Assembly: GCA_023426125.1 (NCBI GenBank) | Contig: JAFABI010000007.1 | Coordinates: 31,131 to 95,130 of the forward strand | DNA: 64,000 nucleotides | Direction of reading: 5' to 3' | Origin: Bacillota bacterium | Lineage (GTDB): Bacteria > Bacillota > Clostridia > Acetivibrionales > DTU013 | Part shown: positions 34,511 through 42,781 of the stretch, piece after piece | Position numbering within the stretch: the first letter of the stretch is position 1 | How the letters are laid out: each line of letters opens with the position of its first letter | The notes under the pieces: generated by a model | Seen by the model: only the letters and a program-made list of their open reading frames with translations | The model's database searches: none | What the model was told of the DNA's origin: nothing | Translations under genes and position numbers: made by a program

Positions 34511-35479
34511 TTATGACTTCCGTACTGGTCTGATATACTTCCAAAACCTCTCCGGATCATGATAAAAGTAAATTATTCTGCCGGGGGAAGTATCAAAGCA
34601 GTAACCGGTGTCTGCAAAATCAAAAGTTGCCATTGCCTTTTCCATCTTTTCCTCCACACTACGATTTTCCTGCTCATAATCGAATGGCCCATGTTCAAAA
34701 ACAATATACTCGGCTTCGGGAACATCAATCATAAGCATTTGTGGTGGTACTTCGCCTTTATAATCAAAAGGAAGACGTACACCATAACACTCTGTACGTG
34801 GAATACCCCAATCGCAGAGTCTGCCGTCCGGGTCATTTATGTACGCCATAATCTGACCGCTGCTGCTGTTAGATTCGCTCCCGCCATCGTCATCCAATTT
34901 GCCCTTGATACTATCGAGTAAGCCGCAAATGGTATCACAGTCTTGCCCCGGTATAGTACTCTGTTTTTGCCAAAAATCCCAATACCCATTACTTTCATAG
35001 TTTTTTATGTGTAAAAACTTGTGTGCGGGAATGGTTACAAAATAAATCTTAACGCCCTCTGTGGATTTTACCATGCCAATCTCTCCAATTCCTAAAAAGT
35101 AGCGGTCAAAAGGGTTTATTTTTGTACGAAGGACGACAGGCATAGGCTTTTTACGGTATTCCCTTGGAGCAATACCGTATGTTGCCTTAAAAGCCCGCGT
35201 AAAGGCTTCATGTGATGAAAAGCCATAGTCAAAAGCAATATCCAAAATGCTTCTTTCACTATCTCGCACCTCTATCAGCGCAAAGGCTAACTTTCTATAC
35301 CGTAGATAATCCCTAAACTGCATACCCGATATTTCCTTAAATTTTCTCGTAGTATGAAATTCGGAATAACCTAACTTGCGAGAAAGAAATCGTAGCGTTA
35401 TTGCTTCACCGTTACGATTTTTAATACACTTGTCAATTTCATCAACGATTATTTGGATTTGCTTGTGCCACTCGTACAT
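34511..35479 (-). CDS. AraC-family regulator with C-terminal GyrI-like domain
   Basis: 322 residues. The double HTH is at the N-terminus (LSRKLGYSEFHTTRKFKEI and DIAFDYGFSSHEAFTRAF, ~25-105), followed by PREYRKKP and a GyrI-like ligand-binding domain. This Rob/SoxS-with-GyrI order is typical for drug- or metabolite-responsive activators. I start at ATG 35479, since GAGGTG lies nine bases upstream; the longer GTG start at 35491 is itself part of that GAGGTG. It is convergent with the GyrI-fusion gene and divergent from asd. Confidence 0.88.
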   Translation of the reverse strand: MYEWHKQIQIIVDEIDKCIKNRNGEAITLRFLSRKLGYSEFHTTRKFKEISGMQFRDYLRYRKLAFALIEVRDSERSILDIAFDYGFSSHEAFTRAFKATYGIAPREYRKKPMPVVLRTKINPFDRYFLGIGEIGMVKSTEGVKIYFVTIPAHKFLHIKNYESNGYWDFWQKQSTIPGQDCDTICGLLDSIKGKLDDDGGSESNSSSGQIMAYINDPDGRLCDWGIPRTECYGVRLPFDYKGEVPPQMLMIDVPEAEYIVFEHGPFDYEQENRSVEEKMEKAMATFDFADTGYCFDTSPGRIIYFYHDPERFWKYIRPVRKS

Positions 35480-35952
35480 TCGTCTGTTCACCTCGTTTCA
35501 ACCACTCTATAGTCATTATAGAGTAATGGAAATTGCATTGCTTGATTTCACTTGCGGAAAAGAGAGGATATATTTTATTCTTTAACTCGCCTAATATAAA
35601 TGTGAATTCCATTTGACTGCTAAATATGCTCATACATGAAAACATCAGTTTTGTTTCATATATAGATTATATTATAGACGAAAATGCCGATGATGTCTTC
35701 TATTTATATCGGTAATAACGGAGCGTTCGGGCAGATATATCATATTTAACCGGCGCTCCCTTATTTTTATCAACTCGTTCATTAATGACCTAAGCAAAAA
35801 TTTTTTTAAAAGATTGAAATGGAAATAGGATCATGTTATACTAAATCCATGGAACACGAGCATATGTCCCCGCTGAGTGGACATGCTGATTGAACTACTT
35901 TTTTGTAACTCGATATCAGAATGTGTGTTAAAGCTATGAAAGGGGTGTTTTT
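35480..35952. other. Divergent intergenic region
   Basis: About 470 AT-rich bases between the AraC gene and asd. It holds one strong promoter for asd (35814-35842) and a stem-loop GTCC...GGAC near 35865-35887 in the leader. No riboswitch-like conserved core was recognised. Confidence 0.5.
35814..35842 (+). promoter_or_regulatory. Promoter of asd
   Basis: TTGAAA, 17-base spacer, TATACT. The leader is about 105 bases and includes a hairpin with arms TGTCC/GGACA. Confidence 0.65.
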
Positions 35953-37026
35953 ATGGGATTTAAGGTAGGCTTGCTTGGAGTAGGACCTGTAGGAGATACA
36001 ATTGTGAGAGTCCTCCGTGAGCGTAAATTCCCTATTGATGGGGAACTGGTCGTAATGGCGACGTCAGAAAGGGAAGAAACACTGGCCGATGAAATATTCA
36101 CCGTTCGGAAGATAGAAGAAAATATTTTCAGAGGGCTTGATCTTGTTTTTTTTGCAGGAAAGGAAGGTGCGAAAGGAGCTAGTGTGCAATGGGGTGAAAC
36201 AGCAGTTAAAAAAGGATGCGTTGTTATTGACAACGGTGGCGATTTCAGAATGTATCCCAATTATCCTCTGGTAGTGCCTGAAGTGAATATGGATGCCGTC
36301 ACAAAAGATACACGGTACATTTGCAATCCAAACTGTTCAACGATTCAGATGGTTGTGGCACTTGCTCCTCTGCATCGCATTGCACGACTGTACAGGGTTG
36401 TGGTATCCACATACCAGTCGGTAAGCGGTCATGGCGGTGCGGCCATGGAACTGCTCAAAAGGCAAACCAATCAGGTTTTGAGAGGAGAAAAACTTGAGAA
36501 TGATCCGTCTATTTTTTCTCAACCCGTTGCGTTTGATTGCATTCCTCATATAGACCGGTTTTTGGAAAATGGATATACAAAGGAAGAGATTAAAATGGTA
36601 AATGAAACGCGTAAAATTTTTAACGAGCCCAATTTGCTCATAAATCCAACAACTGTACGTGTTCCGGTATTCGTCGGGCACAGCGAATCCATCAACGCAG
36701 AATTTATGCTTCCCATGGACAAGGAAAAAGCTCTGGAAATTTTATTGAATCCCCAGCTGTCTCCCGGCATCGCTGTCATTGATGGTAAAAGTGATGATAA
36801 AGGTGCAGGCGGGATACGGAACGATATTCATGAACGCAAATACCCGGTAACCAGAGATCTTTGCAAAGACAGCTATAAGGATTCTGTTATGGTCGGACGT
36901 ATCCGGAACGACACTACAAGGAAAAATGCAATCAATTTGTGGTGTGTTTCCGACAATCTCAGAAAAGGAGCTGCTACAAATGCAGTCCAAATAGCGGAGG
37001 AAATGCTGAAGTTGGGATACTTGTAA
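35953..37026 (+). CDS. asd: Aspartate-semialdehyde dehydrogenase
   Basis: 357 residues. NADP-binding start KVGLLGVGPVGDTIVRVL, phosphate/substrate region VVIDNGGDFRM and VPEVN, catalytic Cys in NPNCSTIQMV (~131), and the STYQSVSGHGG segment (~155-165) that marks this family; the substrate-binding H near the end of the catalytic domain is in FVGHSE. It reduces aspartyl phosphate to the semialdehyde used for lysine, threonine and methionine. AAAGGGG lies about nine bases before ATG 35953. It is monocistronic apart from a downstream aminotransferase trace. Confidence 0.93.
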   Translation: MGFKVGLLGVGPVGDTIVRVLRERKFPIDGELVVMATSEREETLADEIFTVRKIEENIFRGLDLVFFAGKEGAKGASVQWGETAVKKGCVVIDNGGDFRMYPNYPLVVPEVNMDAVTKDTRYICNPNCSTIQMVVALAPLHRIARLYRVVVSTYQSVSGHGGAAMELLKRQTNQVLRGEKLENDPSIFSQPVAFDCIPHIDRFLENGYTKEEIKMVNETRKIFNEPNLLINPTTVRVPVFVGHSESINAEFMLPMDKEKALEILLNPQLSPGIAVIDGKSDDKGAGGIRNDIHERKYPVTRDLCKDSYKDSVMVGRIRNDTTRKNAINLWCVSDNLRKGAATNAVQIAEEMLKLGYL

Positions 37027-37065
37027 GATAAGACATCCCCTCTTTGCATTAAGGTGTGCATATGA

Positions 37066-37155
37066 AAAGAGTTTGATTTACTCATACGTGTATTGAATGA
37101 AGTGGGATTTAAGGCTTCTAAGCCAGGGGGTACATTTTACTGCTATGTGATGAGG
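37066..37155 (+). pseudogene. Aminotransferase (LL-DAP aminotransferase-like) fragment
   Basis: A stop-bounded frame reads LIRVLNEVGFKASKPGGTFY then CYV. It matches the C-terminal 'LNEVGF...PGGTFYLYV' segment of fold-type I aminotransferases such as LL-diaminopimelate aminotransferase. Only ~30 codons are left. Its place right after asd, which feeds the same lysine pathway, hints at a lost neighbour gene. Confidence 0.5.
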
Positions 37156-37730
37156 GAAGAATACGGTGACCACCGCCTGGCGTCTGCTTGTTCATCAATC
37201 CACTCATATACTTTGCTCATTTCTCCTTCATAATCATCGTTGATTTCAAAGAACCTCGCATTATTCTTCTTACAGCGTTTTTTGAGCTGTGTATGGAGCT
37301 TGATAAAATTATCTCGGTTTATATAATCATCACAGTCTTTTTGCTCTATCTCGCTTCTATGTTCAATAATACCCGATATAAAATGCTTATTGAGATAATT
37401 CTTTGAAAAGCCTATATAGAGAGCAATAATCTGTTCCAAATATTCAGGTTCAAATTCCTGTATGTGTTCTGGCGGTAAATAGCACCCTTCAATAATGATG
37501 TGTTGTCCATTTTCAATATTTGTCATTATAATGCCCTTTACAATCGGCCACAGTTTATTTGTGAGTTCATCATCACCGTCAGTTGCAGAAAAATCACAAT
37601 ACTTATTCCCGCGGATCAATCCCATTTTTATATGGTCTATCGACAAATACGGTATCTTATACTTTTCAAGTAATTTCTGAGCCATCACTGTTTTTCCGGA
37701 ACAACTGACTCCACCGATTAAAATAACCAC
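37143..37730 (-). CDS. P-loop kinase-like ATPase
   Basis: 195 residues. Walker A is GGVSCSGKT at residues ~6-14, then SIDHIKMGLIRG and IIIEGCYLPPE, matching small AAA/adenylate-kinase-fold proteins related to 2-phosphoglycerate kinase and zeta-toxin-like kinases. The substrate is unknown. GTG start 37730 has AAGGAG six bases upstream. The C-terminal 10 residues overlap the aminotransferase trace on the other strand. Confidence 0.75.
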   Translation of the reverse strand: MVILIGGVSCSGKTVMAQKLLEKYKIPYLSIDHIKMGLIRGNKYCDFSATDGDDELTNKLWPIVKGIIMTNIENGQHIIIEGCYLPPEHIQEFEPEYLEQIIALYIGFSKNYLNKHFISGIIEHRSEIEQKDCDDYINRDNFIKLHTQLKKRCKKNNARFFEINDDYEGEMSKVYEWIDEQADARRWSPYSSLIT

Positions 37731-37961
37731 CGTTGACTCCTTCTCATTATAAAATAATCCCTACTTTGTCCTGTCAGGCATACATGGATTAGTGTTAAGA
37801 TTAATCATACCATGTTTATCCAGATGAATGAAGTATGGGTTTGCCGCAAATACATATTTTATAAAATGTGTATTCATTTAACAAGATTTATTATTGGTTC
37901 TCTTGCAATAGTTAAATAAACTATTTATAGTAAATATAGGAATGTGAGAGAGGAATTTATA

Positions 37962-38723
37962 ATGACGGAAAAGATCGTACTATCCGCAGATAAGGATGTT
38001 TTTCGAATAGGAGCCACAGTGAAACGTCCTGCAAGACCCTGGTCTAAGAGTGTTTTTAGACTGGTGCGGCACTTTGAAACTGAAAAGTTACCAGTGGAAC
38101 ACATAATTTCAGTAGATAGTGATTTTGAAGTGTCGGAATATGTAGAAGGCGAAAAGGTACATCCAAACAAATGGACAGATGATGCCCTCTATACAATTGG
38201 TGAACTTGTGTCTCAACTTCACAAGGCTGCCCGAAGATTCCCTGAAGACAAAAGTGACATTTGGCAGCCGTGGTGCCTGCGAGAAATTGGTAGTAGAGAC
38301 CGAATATGTTGCCATGGTGATATCGCACCATGGAATATGATTACACAAAACGGTTATCCGAAAATGCTGGTTGACTGGGAATATGCCGGAGTGCTTGACC
38401 CGCTGGTAGAACTTGCGCGGGTATGCTGGTTGTTTCCGCAGCTCGTTGATGATGACTTACAGGCTTTATATGATTTACCGTCACCGGAGAAAAGAGCCAA
38501 CCAGGTGCGGATTGTTTGTGACGGATATGGATTGTCAAAATCCGAGCGAGAGCAACTTACTGAACAGATTATAGAGGTTATAGTCTGTGAAACCGCACAT
38601 GAAGCGATTGATCCTGCTGTAACATTTGAGGATGCAGGATGCTTATGGGGATTTGCCTGGCGAACGAGGAGTCTGTACTGGGTTTGGAGAAACAGGGGAA
38701 TTCTTCGTAAAGCGTTACAGTAA
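37962..38723 (+). CDS. Aminoglycoside phosphotransferase-fold kinase
   Basis: 253 residues. Catalytic loop CCHGDIAPWNMI (~113-124) and metal-binding LVDWEYAGVLDPLVELA identify an APH/choline-kinase-type fold. The N-terminal lobe is present but short, with a possible ATP lysine at VKRPARPW. The C-terminus ends in a Trp-rich helix (LWGFAWRTRSLYWVWRN). ATG 37962 has GAGAGG upstream; an in-frame start at 37944 lacks a site. Substrate unknown; homologs are annotated as general phosphotransferases rather than resistance enzymes. Confidence 0.82.
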   Translation: MTEKIVLSADKDVFRIGATVKRPARPWSKSVFRLVRHFETEKLPVEHIISVDSDFEVSEYVEGEKVHPNKWTDDALYTIGELVSQLHKAARRFPEDKSDIWQPWCLREIGSRDRICCHGDIAPWNMITQNGYPKMLVDWEYAGVLDPLVELARVCWLFPQLVDDDLQALYDLPSPEKRANQVRIVCDGYGLSKSEREQLTEQIIEVIVCETAHEAIDPAVTFEDAGCLWGFAWRTRSLYWVWRNRGILRKALQ

Positions 38724-39241
38724 TGAGCATGCTATTTCACATTCAATTATAGCTGTTCTTTCCCTTGTGCGTTATAAAATACTATAATAGAATAGTGGTT
38801 GTTAGGCTATATCAGTATGAAGGGAGTGTTGTTTTATATGAAAATCATAAGCGGTGAGGTGGTTTTCCTATAACTGAATATCGGCAAAAGGCGCAGGATA
38901 AAGGTAAGCCTTCTTTGAGGAGGGTTTAGCGGCATTGCCTTTTGCAGCAACCTTTTGTAATAACCCTTTAGACTGACAAGTTATCTAATGATCCAAACAG
39001 TACGGTAAAGTGTTATCGTGCTTTTGTTTTATGTAAAGGAACACACCTCTTTAGAGGGACGTCCTTTTTTGATACCACAGGGGATTATTCGCTGTGGTTT
39101 TTTTATGGATGGAAGTGGATGTGGACAATAATAGTAAAATTTATCTTTCGCGGGGATGGACCACAGGAGTTTAGCGGGAATGAGGAAAAGTTTGTGGGAT
39201 TTTATGAATATAAAAATTGATAAAGGATGGAAGCTGAAATA
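38724..39241. other. Gene-free interval with promoter- and terminator-like ends
   Basis: About 520 bases. A TATAAT at 38784-38789, two hairpins and a terminator at 39075-39104 bracket ~280 bases with no coding frame above 12 codons after a GGGAG site. It could be a small RNA or a decayed gene. Confidence 0.4.
39075..39104 (+). terminator. Rho-independent terminator
   Basis: CCACAG / CTGTGG stem with an 11-base loop followed by seven T. A second weaker one, CCTCTTTAGAGG then TTTTTT, lies just upstream (39048-39070). Confidence 0.65.
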
Positions 39242-40336
39242 ATGATTATAAATGATTATGGATGGGATGAACATTTTGAAAAGGAATGGAAGAAAAACGT
39301 CACCTCAGAGATGCATCACGGACTGGTCGCAAGCGAGGACTGCTGCTCGCCTGTACAACCGGGAAGAATAATTGCAGACTATGGACAAATGCTTCACGTG
39401 GTTTCCAATGAAGGAGAGCTTCTTGTAAACAGACCGGTGAAGAAGCTTAATGATGCACTGCAGCTGGCGGTTGGCGATTGGGTTGCACTGGAGAGTTCTG
39501 CTGAAGCGCAAGCAACGCAAATTCGTTTTGTCCTGGCGAGGAAAACAAAGTTTTCAAGAGCTGCTGCCGGAATTGAAGTAAAAGAGCAAATTATTGCGGC
39601 AAATGTTGATACGGTTTTCCTTATCCAGTCGCTGAACAGGGATTTTAATATGAGAAGGCTGGAAAGATATCTGATTGCGGCATGGGAAAGCGGTGCAGTG
39701 CCGGTTGTGGTACTGACCAAGTCGGATTGCTGTGACAATGTAGCCGATAGATTGACAACCGTATATGCGACTGCTCCGGGAGTAGAGGTTCATGCCATTA
39801 GCTGTGTAACCGGAGAGGGGATTGAAGAGATAAGAAAATACCTTGTACCTGGAAAAACGGTGGCACTGCTTGGCTCTTCAGGTGTTGGCAAGTCGACATT
39901 GGTCAACACGCTGGCGGGGAAGGAACTTTTAAAAACCCGGGAAATCCGTGAGGATGACAGTCGGGGAAGACATACAACTACCCATAGGGAACTTCTGCTT
40001 TTGCCGGGAGGCGGATTGATACTGGACACGCCCGGAATGCGCTCATTGTCCTTATGGGAGGCAGATGCCAGCATGGATTTTATGTTTGGAGATGTTGAGG
40101 AACTGGTAAAGCTCTGCCGTTTTTTTGACTGTAAGCATCGGACGGAGCCTGGTTGCGCTGTCAGAGAAGCAATCGAAAGCGGAAAACTGGAAATGAAAAG
40201 ATGGGAAAGCTGGTTAAAGCTGCAAAAGGAGCTTGCACATCTGGAGGCTAAGAAAGAAGGTAAACTGCGGCTTCAGGAGAAGCAATGGGGAAAGCGGATT
40301 GCAAAATTTCAAAAGCAGTTTGGAAATCAGCCTTAA
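39242..40336 (+). CDS. rsgA: Ribosome small subunit-dependent GTPase A
   Basis: 364 residues, a circularly permuted GTPase. An OB-fold (~40-105) is followed by G4 VVLTKSDCC (~156-164), then G1 GSSGVGKST (~211-219), G2-like RGRHTTTHRE and G3 DTPGMRS (~257-263). The C-terminal zinc knuckle is CRFFDCKHRTEPGCAV (~286-301). RsgA assists late 30S maturation. I prefer ATG 39242, whose AAAGGATGG lies upstream at normal distance, to ATG 39227, which would be jammed against it. Confidence 0.94.
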   Translation: MIINDYGWDEHFEKEWKKNVTSEMHHGLVASEDCCSPVQPGRIIADYGQMLHVVSNEGELLVNRPVKKLNDALQLAVGDWVALESSAEAQATQIRFVLARKTKFSRAAAGIEVKEQIIAANVDTVFLIQSLNRDFNMRRLERYLIAAWESGAVPVVVLTKSDCCDNVADRLTTVYATAPGVEVHAISCVTGEGIEEIRKYLVPGKTVALLGSSGVGKSTLVNTLAGKELLKTREIREDDSRGRHTTTHRELLLLPGGGLILDTPGMRSLSLWEADASMDFMFGDVEELVKLCRFFDCKHRTEPGCAVREAIESGKLEMKRWESWLKLQKELAHLEAKKEGKLRLQEKQWGKRIAKFQKQFGNQP

Positions 40337-40533
40337 GTGAATTTTATATCTCTTTTTATAGCATCAATCTATAGGATAAAGAGAGCTGTTGAATATTTTT
40401 GAGATATTGATATACTTGTTATTAATGCAGGTGCAAATTACGACAGGGAAACAGTTGAAGACAGCATCCGGAATACTGGAAGCGGACGCTGGATATAAAT
40501 CTGTTCAGTTCATACGGATTTGGAGGAAACAAA

Positions 40534-41316
40534 ATGAATGATGTGATAGGCTACTATGATTCATATGACGAAGACGGAAGACTTTTTAGGGATAATGTAC
40601 ACAAGGTTGAATATTTAACTTCCATTCATCTTCTCGATCAATATCTTAACCCTTCATCTTCCATTCTTGATGTTTGTGCCGGAACAGGCAGGTATTCCTT
40701 TTATCTGGCAGGGAAGCACCATGTTGTCACTGCCTGTGATATAGTACCAAAGCATATTGATATTATCAGGAGCAGGATTCGTGGCAGTCAGTCAATTCAC
40801 GATACGTATGTGTTGGATGCAAGAGACCTTTCCGCTTTTGATGATGCAAGTTTTGATGCTGTATTATGCATGGGTGCAATGTATCATCTGAAAGATGGCA
40901 ACGAGAGAAGGAAGGTTGTTTCAGAGTGCTTAAGGGTTTTAAAGGAAGGCGGCATATTTTTTGCTGCATATATAAATAGACAGGCGGCCTACCTGATAGA
41001 ATTAAAACGGGAAGAAATTCTTCAGAAGGAGTTTCTTGAGGATATACTGAGCAAAGGATTTTATACAGGTATAAATTCAAAAAGTTTTTATTTCTCATCT
41101 CCACAGGAAATAGAAACCATGGTGGCTGAATTCAATGTAGAGAAGCTTTGCAATGCAGGGGTGGACGGAATAAGCTATATGGTTGCTGATAAAATCAACA
41201 GCTATAGTGAAACAGACTATAGCTATTGGATTGAAAACCATATAAGGCATTGCACCGATCCTTGTTTACTTGGGTACAGCCTGCACGGGTTATTTGCCGG
41301 AAGGAAATCATGCTGA
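40534..41316 (+). CDS. Class I SAM-dependent methyltransferase
   Basis: 260 residues. Motif I ILDVCAGTGRYSFYLA (~46-61), motif II acidic in VTACDIVPKH, motif IV AVLCMGAMYHL. Of the Methyltransf_11/25 group; substrate unknown. The C-terminal ~90 residues carry many aromatic residues and are variable in the family. ATG 40534 has GGAGG seven bases upstream. It stands alone between rsgA and a dead acetyltransferase. Confidence 0.88.
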   Translation: MNDVIGYYDSYDEDGRLFRDNVHKVEYLTSIHLLDQYLNPSSSILDVCAGTGRYSFYLAGKHHVVTACDIVPKHIDIIRSRIRGSQSIHDTYVLDARDLSAFDDASFDAVLCMGAMYHLKDGNERRKVVSECLRVLKEGGIFFAAYINRQAAYLIELKREEILQKEFLEDILSKGFYTGINSKSFYFSSPQEIETMVAEFNVEKLCNAGVDGISYMVADKINSYSETDYSYWIENHIRHCTDPCLLGYSLHGLFAGRKSC

Positions 41317-41384
41317 TTATACCGGATGAATTGCCGTGTATATAGAATATTATCAAGACAACTTAGAAAACTGGAGGTACCGGA

Positions 41385-41624
41385 ATGAGTCTGCAAATAA
41401 AAGATGCAAATTTATAGGATTGTGGCATACTGGGCCTGATCCACTCGGAGTCGTGGAAGGCAGCTTATAGGGGTATTGTTCCGGATTCCGTATTGGATAA
41501 TATGTCTATGGAAAAAAGTGAAAAGAAATTCTACAATTCTTTCATTCATTTCCTCCAGAACCAGTATATCCAGTTGACGATTCCGGTATTAACCATAATT
41601 ATTTTGGACAATTTACAGAATTAG
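41385..41624 (+). pseudogene. GNAT acetyltransferase relic
   Basis: ATG 41385 with GGAGG upstream starts SLQIKDANL, then a TAG at 41415, then IHSESWKAAYRGIVPDSVLD. That is the usual N-terminal third of GNAT enzymes (HxxSWxxAYxGIxPxxxLd). After about 52 codons similarity is lost and the acetyl-CoA-binding motif never appears. A premature stop and missing core make it a pseudogene. Confidence 0.65.
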
Positions 41625-41742
41625 TGACAAAATTTCGACTTTTTTGAAGGTTTTTTGTTCTCCTTGAAGAATATTTTAATTGAAGCATAAGGTACCAGGA
41701 CCGGATGGAATTTGGTTTAAGATTATAAATATAGAGGGCTTT

Positions 41743-42420
41743 ATGGAAAAGAAGCTGCATGAAGGACACAGGCAAAGAGTAAAAAGCAGGTATCTGGCAG
41801 AAGGACTGGATGCCTTTGAGGATCACCAAGTATTGGAGATGCTTCTCTTCTTTTGTATACCAATGAAAGATACGAATGAGTTAGCTCACAAGATGATCCG
41901 TGAGTTTGGCTCCTTGGCAGGATTGTTTGAAGCTGATCCAAAGGATATACGCAGGAGATGTGAAGTTAGTGAAAATACTGCTATACTGGTATCACTTATA
42001 CCCTCGTTATCACGAAGATACTTTAAGGGTAAGTGGGGGGACAAGCCTTCTTTAAACAGTTCTTCAAGGGCAGGAGATTATGCGGTTTCACTTTTTGCAG
42101 GAAGGATTTACGAGGCTTTTTTTGTTATCTGTCTGGATGGGCAGAATCGGGTAAACTATGCAGCGATGGTACACGAGGGTACATTGAATGAGGTTTCCGT
42201 ATATCCAAGATTGATTGTTGAAGCTGTGCTCCGACATCAATCGAACAGTGTTATTCTTGCGCATAACCATCCTGGGGGCAGTTTGAACCCTTCGCAAGAT
42301 GACCTGGATATAACAAGAAAGATTGTATCGGCACTTGAGCCACTGTCTATAAAGGTTATGGATCATATTATCGTTGCAGGAGATAAGTATATGAGCTTTA
42401 AGGAGCGAAAGCTTTTATAG
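41743..42420 (+). CDS. radC: RadC/JAB-domain protein
   Basis: 225 residues from ATG 41743 (AGAGGG before it). An N-terminal helix-hairpin-helix region (VLEMLLFF, MIREFGSLAGLF) precedes an MPN/JAB metalloprotease-like domain with the metal motif AHNHPGGSLNPSQDD (~172-186), that is H-x-H-x7-S-x2-D. RadC proteins are frequent on mobile and defence segments; their activity is unsettled. Its stop is about 30 bases before the MazG-like gene, with the nuclease/helicase next, so the three are probably one operon. Confidence 0.87.
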   Translation: MEKKLHEGHRQRVKSRYLAEGLDAFEDHQVLEMLLFFCIPMKDTNELAHKMIREFGSLAGLFEADPKDIRRRCEVSENTAILVSLIPSLSRRYFKGKWGDKPSLNSSSRAGDYAVSLFAGRIYEAFFVICLDGQNRVNYAAMVHEGTLNEVSVYPRLIVEAVLRHQSNSVILAHNHPGGSLNPSQDDLDITRKIVSALEPLSIKVMDHIIVAGDKYMSFKERKLL

Positions 42421-42453
42421 CCAGTGATAATTTTTTGCATGGAGTTGATGGTT

Positions 42454-42771
42454 TTGGAAGAACTAATTAGAAAGATTTTGTTGTTCAGAGACGAGCGTGA
42501 ATGGAAACAGTTCCATACTCCTGAGAATTTAGCAAAGTCCATAATGATCGAAGCTGCGGAATTACTAGAGAATTTCCAGTGGAATGATAGCTATAATAAA
42601 GATAATGTGATAGAGGAATTGGCAGATGTAATGATGTATTGCGTCTTAATGGCTGACTCAATAGAGGTTGACATTGTGAAAATCATGGGAGATAAATTGA
42701 GAAAAAATTCGTTAAAATACCCGGTGGGAAAGTCGAAAGGGAATAGTAAAAAATATACGGAACTCAAATAA
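42454..42771 (+). CDS. MazG-like nucleotide pyrophosphohydrolase
   Basis: 105 residues. The all-alpha MazG/RS21-C6 layout is seen: FRDEREWKQFHTPENLAKSI, then IEAAELLENFQW and EELADVMMYC. The last two hold the E-E-x-x-E and E-x-x-D metal ligands for NTP hydrolysis. I choose TTG 42454, nine bases after GGAG and matching where relatives begin; ATGs at 42439 and 42448 are alternatives without good spacing. Ten bases separate it from the nuclease/helicase gene. MazG enzymes can deplete dNTPs or clear modified nucleotides, which would suit phage defence. Confidence 0.85.
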   Translation: MEELIRKILLFRDEREWKQFHTPENLAKSIMIEAAELLENFQWNDSYNKDNVIEELADVMMYCVLMADSIEVDIVKIMGDKLRKNSLKYPVGKSKGNSKKYTELK

Positions 42772-42781
42772 AGGTGAGCAT

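Noticed and set aside
40412..40500. Short in-frame trace (DILVINAGANYDRETVEDS) before the methyltransferase gene, suggestive of a lost gene.
   Set aside because: Too short to assign and not clearly similar to one family.
12835..41417. In-frame TAG codons in two otherwise recognisable genes (12835 and 41415) as possible pyrrolysine or suppressed codons.
   Set aside because: Both genes also lack large essential parts and one has a frameshift, so ordinary decay explains them. Intact genes in the window do not show internal TAG.
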